Part shown: positions 35,887-43,380 of the stretch, piece by piece
How the letters are laid out: every line of letters starts with the position of its first letter
Position numbering within the stretch: the first letter of the stretch is position 1
Assembly: GCF_040732315.1 (NCBI RefSeq)
Contig: NZ_CP160388.1
Span: 2,446,494 to 2,510,493 of the forward strand
DNA: 64,000 nt
Direction: 5' to 3'
DNA from: Oryzisolibacter sp. LB2S
GTDB taxonomy: Bacteria > Pseudomonadota > Gammaproteobacteria > Burkholderiales > Burkholderiaceae_C
Notes under the pieces: model-generated
Databases searched by the model: none
Told to the model about the DNA's origin: nothing
The model's input: the letters and a program-made list of their open reading frames with translations, nothing else
Made by a program: the position numbers and the translations under genes

Positions 35887-35979
35887 CGTGTCCTGTCGTG
35901 CGAAAGCACGCGGACATGCCTGCATTGGCGCGGGCCTCGCGCCCCACGCGGCACGGCGGCAAAGCCGCTCCGTGCCGCG
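35887..35979. other. Candidate origin of transfer (oriT)
   Basis: In the 437-base gap between relaxase and traF are two strong hairpins. The first is CGTGC-GAAA-GCACG at 35897-35910. The second has CGCGGCACGG at 35947-35956 and CCGTGCCGCG at 35970-35979, with inner CGGC/GCCG pairs. Just before the first is GTGTCCTGTC (35888-35897), similar to the ATCCTG nick-site core of P-type oriTs. Position beside the relaxase gene supports the call. The remaining gap has a partial iteron at 36263-36275 and no gene. Confidence 0.4.
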
Positions 35980-36262
35980 CCACCCCCACGTGCAGACTGG
36001 TTTTCGACGCGGGCCAGTGCCGCGTCCTTTTGTCTTGCCTTCCGCCTTTGCCCCTCGCTGGCGCTGCGGGCAGCGGCGGCCCGGTGGCGCTGCGCTGCTA
36101 GCGGGCAGCGCGCCGGCGAACGCGCCGATGGCCGCAGGCTGGGCGCGTTCAAGGCAAGACGCCTGCACGGTGGATGGCTGCGCCGAAGGCAGCGCGAAGT
36201 GCAGCGCGGATGCGCTCGCTCTGCACGCGCGACGACACACGGAACGCCACCGGATCGACACG

Positions 36263-36275
36263 CCTGATAGCACGA
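36263..36275 (+). repeat. Partial RepA-type iteron near the candidate oriT
   Basis: CCTGATAGCACGA matches the last 13 bases of the 19-bp iterons at 38521-38586. It lies 25 bases downstream of the traF stop. A lone copy could be chance, but 13 identical bases are rarely shared by accident, so replication or transfer control by the same protein is possible. Confidence 0.4.
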
Positions 36276-36299
36276 TGATGCGCAGCGAATCGGCGGCGA

Positions 36300-36887
36300 T
36301 CATGGACGTGTCTCCAACCACACCGGATGCGCGACTCCGATCACGGCGGATGCGCTGACCGGCCCGAAATACCGGCTGTCGAACGACGCCGGACTGGTGA
36401 CACTGAGCAGGAACAGTTCGCCGGGGCGAAGCTGCCGGCACTGCGCCCAGGACGGCAGCGGACGGCCCAGCCGGTCGGCGGGCAGCAAGGCGGCCGAAGG
36501 CACGCCGTCGATGCTCAGAACGCCACCGGCCACGCACACCGTCTGCGGCGCGATAGCTCCCACGCGCTTGAGCAACAGAATGCGGGCCGGCAGATAGCCG
36601 CGACGCGCAGCCAGCGTGGTGGCATCGGGTGGCAGTCTGGTCAGGACGATGCTGCCCACCGGCAAGGCCGGGGGCAGCGAGTCGGCGCGATGGTCGAGCA
36701 GATCGACGCGATACCAGCCGACCGCCACGCTGTCGGACGGGTTGTAGGTCAGGCGCGGCAGCGGATGCACGAAGGACGCCCAGGCCAGCGCAGCGAGGCC
36801 GCAGGCGGACAAGCCCGCCAAGGCGATGCGAGCGCGCAAGCGCGAACGAGGACGCGGCACCGTGCCGCCAGCAGAAACCGTGGTCAT
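36300..36887 (-). CDS. traF: TraF, S26-family peptidase of conjugation
   Basis: Membrane-bound serine/lysine peptidase that matures the TrbC pilin. The 195-residue protein from 36887 (MTTVSAGGTVPRPRSRLRAR) has one membrane anchor (about 20-40). The catalytic-serine region is NPSDSVAVGWYR (S53), the Lys region LLLKRVGA (K107), and the C-terminal box FDSRYFGPV. Its start overlaps the DUF2840 stop by four bases, so it belongs to the parA operon. Confidence 0.92.
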   Translation of the reverse strand: MTTVSAGGTVPRPRSRLRARIALAGLSACGLAALAWASFVHPLPRLTYNPSDSVAVGWYRVDLLDHRADSLPPALPVGSIVLTRLPPDATTLAARRGYLPARILLLKRVGAIAPQTVCVAGGVLSIDGVPSAALLPADRLGRPLPSWAQCRQLRPGELFLLSVTSPASFDSRYFGPVSASAVIGVAHPVWLETRP

Positions 36888-37441
36888 GGCAGCGCCCTCC
36901 CGGCCAGCCAGGCGGCGTGCCGCTCGGCGCTGTAGTCGGGCAGCGGCAGGCGCGCAGCGAGCCGATTGCCCAGCGTGCGCCAGTACGCGGGCGAGGCGTC
37001 GGCGGGCGCGATGCCCAGCGCCTCGATGGCGTCGATGCGGGCCAGCACGGCACGAACCGAGTTCTCGCCCTCGGCGTGCAGCAGTAGGCGTGCGCCGGGC
37101 TGCACGCCGGGGATGCGCTGCGCGCCATCCAGCGGCGTGCAAGCCTGCATCACCATGAGCAGCCAGCGGATCGTGCCGTAAGCATTGGCCTGCCAGCGGA
37201 TGCGGCAGAGCATCGCGCCAGGCAAGAACAATGCGCAGCGCCGCCATTGGTCGAGGCGAAGGATGCGCGCCGGCTCGCCGAAGCGCAGATAGAGGTCGAA
37301 ACGCTGGTCGATGTAGGCCAGCGCAACCCGCGTCAGCGGTACGCGGGCCGCCTGGCCAGCGAGCGCGGCGGATGCCGGTCGAGGCGCAGCCGTGGCCGCG
37401 CCAGTGGCAGGCGCGCAGACAGGCGAAGCGAATGCCGTCAT
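36884..37441 (-). CDS. DUF2840 family protein
   Basis: A 185-residue protein of unknown function, conserved at this position in Tn4371-type ICEs. It starts MTAFASPVCAPATGAATAAP. The conserved part begins around VPLTRVALAYIDQRFDLYLR and contains ARILRLDQWRRCALFLPGAM, RIRWQANAYGTIRWLLMVMQ and GENSVRAVLARIDAIEALG. It overlaps its neighbours (ribbon-helix-helix gene and traF) by four bases each, so it is co-translated with them. No role can be assigned. Confidence 0.85.
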   Translation of the reverse strand: MTAFASPVCAPATGAATAAPRPASAALAGQAARVPLTRVALAYIDQRFDLYLRFGEPARILRLDQWRRCALFLPGAMLCRIRWQANAYGTIRWLLMVMQACTPLDGAQRIPGVQPGARLLLHAEGENSVRAVLARIDAIEALGIAPADASPAYWRTLGNRLAARLPLPDYSAERHAAWLAGRALP

Positions 37442-37722
37442 GGTGTGTTCTCCCTGCGGTGTTCTGGAAACTCCCGCTCCAGCAGGCCGCGCAGCAGGTC
37501 GGCCACGGTCACGCCCTGCGTGAAGGCCGACACCTTGATGCGCGAGCGCATGGCGGGCGTGATGTCGAGGGTCAGGCGGGCGGTGTAGAGATCGCCCTTG
37601 TTCAGCGCATCGGCGTCGCCTTGGCGAATCCACGCCTCGGCGTGAGGATTCGCGGGCGGACGCGCGCCGATACCGACGCGCTTGGCAGTGCGTTTGCCGT
37701 TGGACGGTGGTTTCGTGGTCAT
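37438..37722 (-). CDS. Ribbon-helix-helix partition-type protein
   Basis: A 94-residue protein starting MTTKPPSNGKRTAKRVGIGA. The C-terminal half, TARLTLDITPAMRSRIKVSA, then TVADLLRGLLEREFP, fits a ribbon-helix-helix DNA-binding fold. It follows parA with an ATGA overlap, the typical place for a ParG-like partner or a regulator of the par operon. The start at 37722 is chosen for that overlap over the ATG nine bases upstream. Confidence 0.8.
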   Translation of the reverse strand: MTTKPPSNGKRTAKRVGIGARPPANPHAEAWIRQGDADALNKGDLYTARLTLDITPAMRSRIKVSAFTQGVTVADLLRGLLEREFPEHRRENTP

Positions 37723-38357
37723 GACGGCCACCGCAGCAGTTCATCGACCAGCGCCGTGATTTCGCGGGCGGCGGCGCTGTCCGGTGCCGTCTCGCGTGCC
37801 AGCCGACCAGCGGTCACGCTGTCGGCGAAAACGATGCGTTGATGCACTTCCGAGCGCAGCGCAGGAAGCGGCTGTTCGGCCAGCGCCTGGCGTGCTTCGC
37901 GCCCGATGACGGTGGTGCTGACGCGCCGATTGATGACGAAGGCCGCGCGCAGCGCAGGCCGAAAGACTTGCGCCTCGCGGATCAGCGCCACCATCTCGGC
38001 GCTGGCCCACAGGTCGTAGGGGCTGGGCTGCACGGGGATCAGCACGCGCTCGGCCGCCAGCAGCGCGGAGCGCGCCAGTGCCGCGATGCGTGGCGGGCCG
38101 TCGATGATGACGTGATCGGCCCGCCTGGCGAGTTCTGGCGCCTCTTGGTGCAGCGTTTCGCGTGCGAGGCCCAAGGCGCTGAACAGCCGTGGCAAGCCTT
38201 GCTGGCTTCTGCGCTGTGTCCAGTCCAGCGATGAACCTTGCGGGTCGGCGTCCAGCAGGACGACGTGCTGGCCGCGCATCGCCAGCTCGCCGGCGATGTG
38301 CGTGGCGAGCGTGGTCTTGCCCACGCCGCCTTTCTGGTTGAGCAGAGCGACGATCAT
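37719..38357 (-). CDS. parA: ParA-family partition ATPase
   Basis: A deviant Walker ATPase for element maintenance. The 212-residue protein has MIVALLNQKGGVGKTTLATH at the very N-terminus, VVLLDADPQGSSLDW, the Walker B-like HVIIDGPPRIAALARSALLA and LIPVQPSPYDLWAS. The start at 38357 puts the P-loop at the usual position; a longer frame to 38426 has no support. It heads the parA-RHH-DUF2840-traF operon. Its usual ParB partner is disrupted elsewhere (44532-48226). Confidence 0.95.
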   Translation of the reverse strand: MIVALLNQKGGVGKTTLATHIAGELAMRGQHVVLLDADPQGSSLDWTQRRSQQGLPRLFSALGLARETLHQEAPELARRADHVIIDGPPRIAALARSALLAAERVLIPVQPSPYDLWASAEMVALIREAQVFRPALRAAFVINRRVSTTVIGREARQALAEQPLPALRSEVHQRIVFADSVTAGRLARETAPDSAAAREITALVDELLRWPS

Positions 38358-38520
38358 GGCGCGGCCCTCCGTGTTGGAAAGCCGGGCTTTTGCTGCTGCG
38401 CTTGTGGCCGAGTGATGGTTGTCCACCGTGGCGCGGCGCTTCTACTACCAGTTAGAGGTTTTAAGTTAGGGAAGTTAGAGGGGCCGCAAACCCGCGCCGT
38501 TATTGGCTTTGCGGCCGATT

Positions 38521-38586
38521 CGTACTCCTGATAGCACGATAGCCGTACTCCCGATAGCACGACACCTCGTACTCCTGATAGCACGA
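38521..38586 (+). repeat. Three 19-bp iterons between parA and repA (candidate oriV)
   Basis: Copies of CGTACTCCTGATAGCACGA at 38521-38539, 38544-38562 (one change, T to C) and 38568-38586, starts 23 and 24 bases apart, about two helical turns. They lie 25 bases downstream of the repA stop, between repA and the parA operon. Such iterons are bound by initiators of the RepA type, so this is the likely replication origin of the excised circle or an autoregulatory site. Confidence 0.75.
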
Positions 38587-38610
38587 GCCCGTCCACAAGT
38601 TGCGCACCGT

Positions 38611-39468
38611 TTATCCCCGTGCCGTGTATGGCACGGGCCGAAAGGTCAGCAGCTCGGCGCCGTTGTCCGGCATCCGCTCGATGCCCAGGGCGTAGCCCGG
38701 CAGCGACTGCCGCGCGACCAGCGTGCGCAGGTCGTAGGCGAAGTCCGAGAAGCGCGTAGCGCTGCCCGATTTCCGATACAGGTGTCGGAAATCGAACTGC
38801 CAGCCGCCCGGCTGTCGGCCACCGTGCTTGCGCACCAGCCGGTACAGCCAGCGCTCGATGCCGCCCGTCAGCCGGAAATACGCCGGGTCGATGGTCAGCA
38901 CCAGGGCGGCGTCCACGACGCCGGCATAGAACCAGTCCGGCAAGATCAGCTCCAGCCCCAAGGGCGTGCCCTTGGCATCGGCCAGTTCCTTCCACTCGTT
39001 GATCCACGAGAAGCGATGCAGGCGCCGTCCGGTCGTCTCGCGGATCGACGTGGCCACCGTGGTCGATTGCAGCCGGTCGAGGGCGGCCTTGAGGCGCTGG
39101 TAGTCGCGCAGCGACGTACCGCGCCCGATGAACCGCAGGATCTCGTAGGGCGTGGCCTGCATCAGCCGCGACGAGCGGAAGCCCGCGTCGCGGGCTTCCA
39201 CGATCTGCGAGGCCGCCCATATCAGCACGTCCGCGTCCCAAATCGTGGCGATGCCATGCTCGGCCGTGCCTTCCACGCGGATCGTGACGTTCCCCGCCCG
39301 GAAGTCGATCGGCGCGACGCGCCGCGACTTCGCCAGCGAGAAGAACGGAAAGGCCATCAAGTCCTGGCTGTCGCGCGGCGCCATGTCGCCGGGCAAGGCG
39401 CGGAACAGGTCGAGCTGTTCGCGCTCTTGCAACGGCCGCTGCCGGGACGGCAGCGCAGGGCTGGACAT
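38611..39468 (-). CDS. repA: Replication initiator protein RepA (RPA family)
   Basis: A 285-residue initiator of the kind found on IncP-like plasmids and Tn4371 ICEs. Signatures are EREQLDLFRALPGDMAPRD, DLMAFPFFSLAKSRRVAPID, DADVLIWAASQIVEARDAG and WLYRLVRKHGGRQPGGWQFD. It allows autonomous replication of the excised element. The iterons directly downstream (38521-38586) support this. The start at 39468 matches the family N-terminus. Confidence 0.92.
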   Translation of the reverse strand: MSSPALPSRQRPLQEREQLDLFRALPGDMAPRDSQDLMAFPFFSLAKSRRVAPIDFRAGNVTIRVEGTAEHGIATIWDADVLIWAASQIVEARDAGFRSSRLMQATPYEILRFIGRGTSLRDYQRLKAALDRLQSTTVATSIRETTGRRLHRFSWINEWKELADAKGTPLGLELILPDWFYAGVVDAALVLTIDPAYFRLTGGIERWLYRLVRKHGGRQPGGWQFDFRHLYRKSGSATRFSDFAYDLRTLVARQSLPGYALGIERMPDNGAELLTFRPVPYTARG

Positions 39469-39494
39469 GGCGATGGCCTCCCGCGCTCCAGTGG

Positions 39495-39776
39495 TCAGCG
39501 CGCACGGCTGTCGGCCGAGTGGTGCTCGGCGTATTCGGGATCGGAAGTCGTCTCGAAGCTGCGGTCGGCGGCCCAGGCATCGAGGTCGGCCACGGCGTAC
39601 ATGACGCGCCGGCCGAACTTGCGAAAGCGCGGGCCGCCGCCGATCACGCGCTGCTTTTCCAGCGTGCGCGGCGACAGGCGCAGGTATTCGGCGGCTTCGT
39701 CGTTGGTCAGATAGCGTTGGGGCTGCGCGGCAGCAGTTGAGACAGCGGCGGCAGGCCGCAAAGGAGCGGGACGCAT
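39495..39776 (-). CDS. AlpA/excisionase-type helix-turn-helix protein
   Basis: A 93-residue MerR-like DNA-binding protein with QRYLTNDEAAEYLRLSPRTL, then KQRVIGGGPRFRKFGRRVMY and AVADLDAWAADRSF, the usual AlpA/Xis helix-turn-helix layout. The start at 39776 (MRPAPLRP) is placed eight bases after GGAGG. It is 26 bases upstream of repA and may control excision or repA expression. The role is inferred from family and position. Confidence 0.85.
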   Translation of the reverse strand: MRPAPLRPAAAVSTAAAQPQRYLTNDEAAEYLRLSPRTLEKQRVIGGGPRFRKFGRRVMYAVADLDAWAADRSFETTSDPEYAEHHSADSRAR

Positions 39777-39859
39777 GAGATGAACCTCCATCGGTTTTGA
39801 AGCTCCGGCCACACAGCGCAACCGGATGGAGGCAGTCTCAGAAAACGAAGCTCCGCTGC

Positions 39860-40642
39860 TCAGGGACGTTTTGCATCCCCATCAAAACGTCCCTTCTCAA
39901 GCGGCGGTAGTTGTGCTAGGCGGCGATAGCCGCCGCGCATCAACGCATTGCCCCGGCGCACCATGCGACGCACGCGGGCACGCAAGTCGCCGTCGGCGTG
40001 CCAGTCGGCCGCCACGGCGTCGGCACCGAACAGGCCCTCGGCCACCTCGCGCAAGGACGCGCCCGCCAGGGTCGCGTCGAGCGCCTGCAGGGTGTGCAGC
40101 TCCAGCATCGCTGCCGGTGCTGGCCGGGGCCTGGCGGTGGCCAGCGTCGCGCTGCGCGTAGGCGCAGCAGCGCCACCGCCACTTCCGCGATTGGCATAGG
40201 CGACAGCCATGCCGTCTTCCAGGCCGGGCGCCAGCGCGAAGCGCGCGCAATGGCCGGGGCTGCGCGCGATCAGCGCCAGCCCTTTGCCGTCATGCAGCAA
40301 TTGTTTGTGGCCAGGGATGTGCCAGAACGTGAAGGTCAGCGCATCGGGTGGCGGGTCGGCATCGGGATGGAGCTGAACTACGGCATCGTGGCCGGGAAGC
40401 CAGGCCGGATGCGCGTCGCGCGCATCCAGGGCCGGGTCTTCCAGCAAGCGCAAGCCCCAGCGAAGTGCCGCCTGTTGCGTGGCCTGATGTGTTTGCGACC
40501 GGCGACGGTGGCGCAGCCAGTCGAGCCGGTAGTCGGGATGACGGCGCAGGTACTCCCAGGCCAGTGCGAGCGTGTCCAGGCACAAGATGTAGAGGTACGC
40601 GGCGGTCGGATACCAGTGCGCGATATGGTGTGGATTGACCAT
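39860..40642 (-). CDS. DUF2285-domain protein
   Basis: A 260-residue protein with an N-terminal segment typical of DUF6499-like regulators (IAHWYPTAAYLYILCLDTLA, LAWEYLRRHPDYRLDWLR). A middle region rich in Pro/Ala and a C-terminal DUF2285 domain (LHTLQALDATLAGASLREVA, RRGNALMRGGYRRLAQLPPL) follow. Such proteins occur in ICE maintenance regions and are annotated as putative regulators; the function is unknown. It precedes the AlpA-like gene by about 80 bases, on the same strand. Confidence 0.85.
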   Translation of the reverse strand: MVNPHHIAHWYPTAAYLYILCLDTLALAWEYLRRHPDYRLDWLRHRRRSQTHQATQQAALRWGLRLLEDPALDARDAHPAWLPGHDAVVQLHPDADPPPDALTFTFWHIPGHKQLLHDGKGLALIARSPGHCARFALAPGLEDGMAVAYANRGSGGGAAAPTRSATLATARPRPAPAAMLELHTLQALDATLAGASLREVAEGLFGADAVAADWHADGDLRARVRRMVRRGNALMRGGYRRLAQLPPLEKGRFDGDAKRP

Positions 40643-40912
40643 GACGCCAGCTCCCGTCGAATTGCAGGAACGTCGTCACGGGCATTCAGAACGGAGCTAC
40701 CGCGTCCACATCAAAACATCGTCCGAGTCTGTTTATTAAGCTGTAACATCAAGTGTCAAAGACCGATTGGCTCCGGGGTATTGCGCAATGCGTCCGAATA
40801 CGACGGCCACGCAGTCCAAGAACGTCACGCGGCACAAATCAAGGTGCCGTAGCCAGCGCCAAAGATCGTGACCGTTTCCGTCTCAAAGCCTCGGCTTCAT
40901 GCAAGAGTGCGA

Positions 40913-40956
40913 ATTGAGACCGGACAAATCCGAATTGCGACGGAAATAGTCTCAAT
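40913..40956. promoter_or_regulatory. Repeated TCTCAA/GAATTG motifs upstream of the DUF2285 gene
   Basis: ATTGAGAC (40913-40920) and GTCTCAAT (40949-40956) form an inverted repeat. GAATTGAGACCGGA and GAATTGCGACGGAA are also direct repeats 21 bases apart. They lie in the 343-base gap between the DUF2285 start and the DUF2958 stop, where I see no gene. This is a plausible operator, unassigned. Confidence 0.35.
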
Positions 40957-40985
40957 ACGTCCGGCTGCGCCAGAACACGAACGGC

Positions 40986-41333
40986 TTAATCGACAATGCC
41001 GCCGTTTTCCTGCATCAGCCGCAGGTATTCCGACAAAGGCCGCACCGCCTGGAAATACCGATCCCGCATCACGGGCTGCTGGCGCGGCCCGACGATGGAT
41101 GCCAGGTCGGACAGCTTCACGGTGCCCAGCTCGGGCATCCCCAGGCCTAGGTCGATCAGGCCGTAGGCCGTATCGCCGTCTGCCGGGTCGAGCGAAGCGA
41201 GCCGCCAGGTGAGGTGCGCGTCCGGGGTGAACAGGCGTACCACGGGCAGCGGGTCGCCGGCCTGACCGTCGGCACGGGCTTGACCGTGGGCCAGCAGGCG
41301 CTGGCGCTCGTCCTCGGTGATGAGTGGCTTCAT
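40986..41333 (-). CDS. DUF2958-domain protein
   Basis: A 115-residue protein starting MKPLITEDERQRLLAHGQAR, with VVRLFTPDAHLTWRLASLDP, GDTAYGLIDLGLGMPELGTV and the C-terminal FQAVRPLSEYLRLMQENGGI. DUF2958 proteins are common in plasmids and ICEs and have no known function. It is divergent from the XRE gene at 41557, with an inverted repeat between them. Confidence 0.88.
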   Translation of the reverse strand: MKPLITEDERQRLLAHGQARADGQAGDPLPVVRLFTPDAHLTWRLASLDPADGDTAYGLIDLGLGMPELGTVKLSDLASIVGPRQQPVMRDRYFQAVRPLSEYLRLMQENGGIVD

Positions 41334-41353
41334 GGCGGTCTATTCCCAATTCA

Positions 41354-41399
41354 CAAATCCGCCCAAGCGTGAAAACGCAAAGCCGCATCGGCGGATTTG
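41354..41399. promoter_or_regulatory. 10-bp inverted repeat between DUF2958 and the XRE gene
   Basis: CAAATCCGCC at 41354-41363 and GGCGGATTTG at 41390-41399 match perfectly across 26 bases. The position between two divergent genes, one encoding a helix-turn-helix regulator, suggests an operator; no direct evidence of binding. Confidence 0.4.
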
Positions 41400-41556
41400 A
41401 GAAAAAGCACGATTGTGATTTCGTGGCTTTGCGCCTTTGTGGAAATCCGCAGAGGCACGGATGCGTATTTCCGTAAAAACACAAAACAGTGAGGCGTTGA
41501 TGAAAGAGTTAAAGATAACGTGGTTTTAATTGTGCTGCGACTCGACGCTTCTGTCC

Positions 41557-41853
41557 ATGCAGAAGCGATCCATCCAGCGCGGCCGACCGGCCGGCGCCAC
41601 CACCTACGATGCCGAGTTGGCGCAAGCCTTCGGCGCGGCGGTGCGCGCGTTGCGGACGGAACGCGGCATCGCGCAGGAGTCGCTGGCGCACCTGGCCGGT
41701 GTCGAGCGTTCGCACATGGGCAAGGTCGAGCGTGGCGAGCACATGCCCACGCTGGCGATCATCTTCAAGATCGCCAGCGCGCTCGAATGCAGCACGGCCG
41801 TGCTGATGAGCGAGGCTGAAAGCCAGCTCGCAGCGGCGGCCCAGCAGCCGTAG
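41557..41853 (+). CDS. XRE-family helix-turn-helix regulator
   Basis: A 98-residue protein from 41557 (MQKRSIQRGRPAGATTYDAE) with a Cro/CI-type domain: RALRTERGIAQESLAHLAGV, then ERSHMGKVERGEHMPTLAII. It is one of the few plus-strand genes of the ICE core and is divergent from DUF2958. It probably represses its own promoter and perhaps maintenance genes. The start nine codons upstream (41530) is less likely. Confidence 0.87.
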   Translation: MQKRSIQRGRPAGATTYDAELAQAFGAAVRALRTERGIAQESLAHLAGVERSHMGKVERGEHMPTLAIIFKIASALECSTAVLMSEAESQLAAAAQQP

Positions 41854-42072
41854 GCGCTGGCCGGGTCGATCCGGCGCCGCCGGTTCGGTGGTATCGAGGG
41901 GCGCCAAGCCCAGCGCGGCGGGGATAGCCCGCAGGGGCTTTCCCTCGGAGGCAAGCGAAGCGCGCAGCGCCGCAGGCGCGAAGGCGTGAGGGATTGGAGC
42001 CGGATGGCCGTGACGGCAAAGACGGCACGGGGCGTAGCCCGTAAAGCCCGGCGGTGCATCGCACCGACACGC
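41852..42072 (-). repeat. GC-rich structured repeat, copy 1 (full length)
   Basis: About 220 bases nearly matching copy 2 at 43082-43299. Shared blocks include GGCGCTGGCCGGG, CGAGGGGCGCCAAGC, GAGGCAAGCGAAGCGCGCAG and GGCACGGGGCG. Small hairpins differ between copies but still pair, for example CGGTGC-ATC-GCACCG here (42052-42066) against CGGCGC-TT-GCGCCG in copy 2. Likely a structured RNA; strand is chosen because most nearby genes read minus. Confidence 0.7.
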
Positions 42073-42172
42073 CATGTCCTGACTGCAACCGTAGACGCCA
42101 TATCCAGACAGGGAAACGCAGCCCGATATGGGGCACTGCCTGCGGCGGCTGCGTTCGGGACGAACGAACAGC

Positions 42173-42202
42173 GCAGCGCCCCGCCGTGTAGCGGGGCGCT
42201 GC
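42173..42202 (-). terminator. Strong hairpin after DUF736
   Basis: GCAGCGCCCCGC and GCGGGGCGCTGC form a 12-bp perfect stem with a 6-base loop, starting ten bases past the DUF736 stop (42212). There is no T-run, so it may stabilise the transcript end or act as a factor-dependent terminator. Confidence 0.5.
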
Positions 42203-42211
42203 GGGCGGCGG

Positions 42212-42526
42212 TTACGCCGCCTGGGGCTTGCTGCGCGACCAGATCAGGTCGTGCGTGCCGTTCTCGCCTTCGATCAGGCGGGCGTAGACAGTGGACGGGA
42301 ACGAAGGATCGTCGAGGGTCACGGAGATGTACTCCCGCCCGGCCTCACTGGTCTTCTTCCACGCCGCGCCGATGTCGTGGCTGGCGGCCTGCAGGCGGAA
42401 GTCAGGGGCCTTCTCGTTGTCGCCCTTGTCGTTGGGCACCAGCTTGACCTTGACGTTGAGCGTCAGGGTGCGAAGCGTGCCGGTGAAGCCGTCTTTGTCT
42501 GCGGTGAAGGTGCCGATGTTGGCCAT
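42212..42526 (-). CDS. DUF736 family protein
   Basis: A 104-residue protein starting MANIGTFTADKDGFTGTLRT, the standard DUF736 N-terminus, with VKLVPNDKGDNEKAPDFRLQ and REYISVTLDDPSFPSTVYAR. It is common on ICEs and plasmids of Proteobacteria, function unknown. AAAAGGAGTTTCATC upstream gives a strong ribosome site at the 42526 start. The adjoining 42527-43081 stretch holds no gene I can support. Confidence 0.9.
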   Translation of the reverse strand: MANIGTFTADKDGFTGTLRTLTLNVKVKLVPNDKGDNEKAPDFRLQAASHDIGAAWKKTSEAGREYISVTLDDPSFPSTVYARLIEGENGTHDLIWSRSKPQAA

Positions 42527-43081
42527 GATGAAACTCCTTTTGGTGGAACAAGGTTCGCGCCCATCGCGTCCTTGTTGTGATCCGGCCGGCGGGGGACGGG
42601 CTGGCTGCACCGCTTGCGGTCGAAACGCAGTGGAGAGCCGGGAGGCGAAAAGAATTTGTCCCGCGAGGAATCTGCGCAGCAGAGGGGAAATTGTTTTCGC
42701 TGGACGGTTGCAGCCATGAAGCCCGAGGCGCAGCCGCGCCACCGCCAGGATTCACAACAACACAAGGACGCCTTGGGCCGAACCGCACCGCAAGGAGATA
42801 GGGCCGGCTCGGCATCCCCGCACGAAGGCTGCTCCGGCTCGCCCGCTGACGCGGGCCAAGTCAACCACCCAATGACAAGCGAGAACGCCCCCACCGCACC
42901 TTGCGGCGCCGGTGTTGAGGCGTGGCGTGGAAGCTCCATAGCGATGCCGGGCGGGTTGTCCGTGAACCGTCCTTCGTGGACGTGATGGGTACGAACTGCC
43001 AGCGTTGAGGACGGCACGCATTTGCACAACCTGCCGCAGCAAGTGCCAGCGTGTTCGCCAGCGCCCCGTCCATCGCGGCGG
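42527..43081. other. Non-coding stretch upstream of DUF736
   Basis: Open frames here on both strands overlap each other and lack recognisable domains or convincing ribosome sites. The stretch is expected to hold the DUF736 promoter and leader. GC-rich palindromes such as CTTGCGGCGCCGG occur, but I cannot assign them. Confidence 0.4.
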
Positions 43082-43299
43082 GGCGCTGGCCGGGCCGATC
43101 CGGCGCAGCCGGTTCGGCGGTATCGAGGGGCGCCAAGCGTCGCGCGGCGGGGATAGTCCGCAGGGCTTTCCCCGGAGGCAAGCGAAGCGCGCAGCGCCGC
43201 AGGCGCGAAGGCGTGAGGGATTGAAGCCGAATGGCCGTGACGACACAGACGGCACGGGGCGCAGCCCGAAAGCCCGGCGGCGCTTGCGCCGACACGCCC
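43082..43299 (-). repeat. GC-rich structured repeat, copy 2 (full length)
   Basis: Second full-length copy, beginning GGCGCTGGCCGGGCCGATCC. The GCGCC-GCA-GGCGC stem follows GAAGCGCGCA, and CGGCGC-TT-GCGCCG lies at 43278-43291. It sits about 550 bases upstream of the DUF736 start on the same strand. Sequence similarity with copy 1 is very high along the whole length. Confidence 0.7.
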
Positions 43300-43380
43300 A
43301 AAACAACCAGCATCGGGCACCATAGAGCTTTCGGAATCAGTGCCAGCGTATAGCAGACAACAACTCCAACACGTTTAACG

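Noticed and set aside
35863..37128. N-terminal extension of the relaxase frame up to 37128
   Set aside because: The extension runs through the oriT gap and traF/DUF2840 in the wrong frame; the conserved relaxase start is MSDRRDDDF at 35862.
38521..38586. The three short repeats as a CRISPR array
   Set aside because: Spacers are only 4-5 bases, there are no cas genes, and the repeats lie between repA and parA, so they are iterons.
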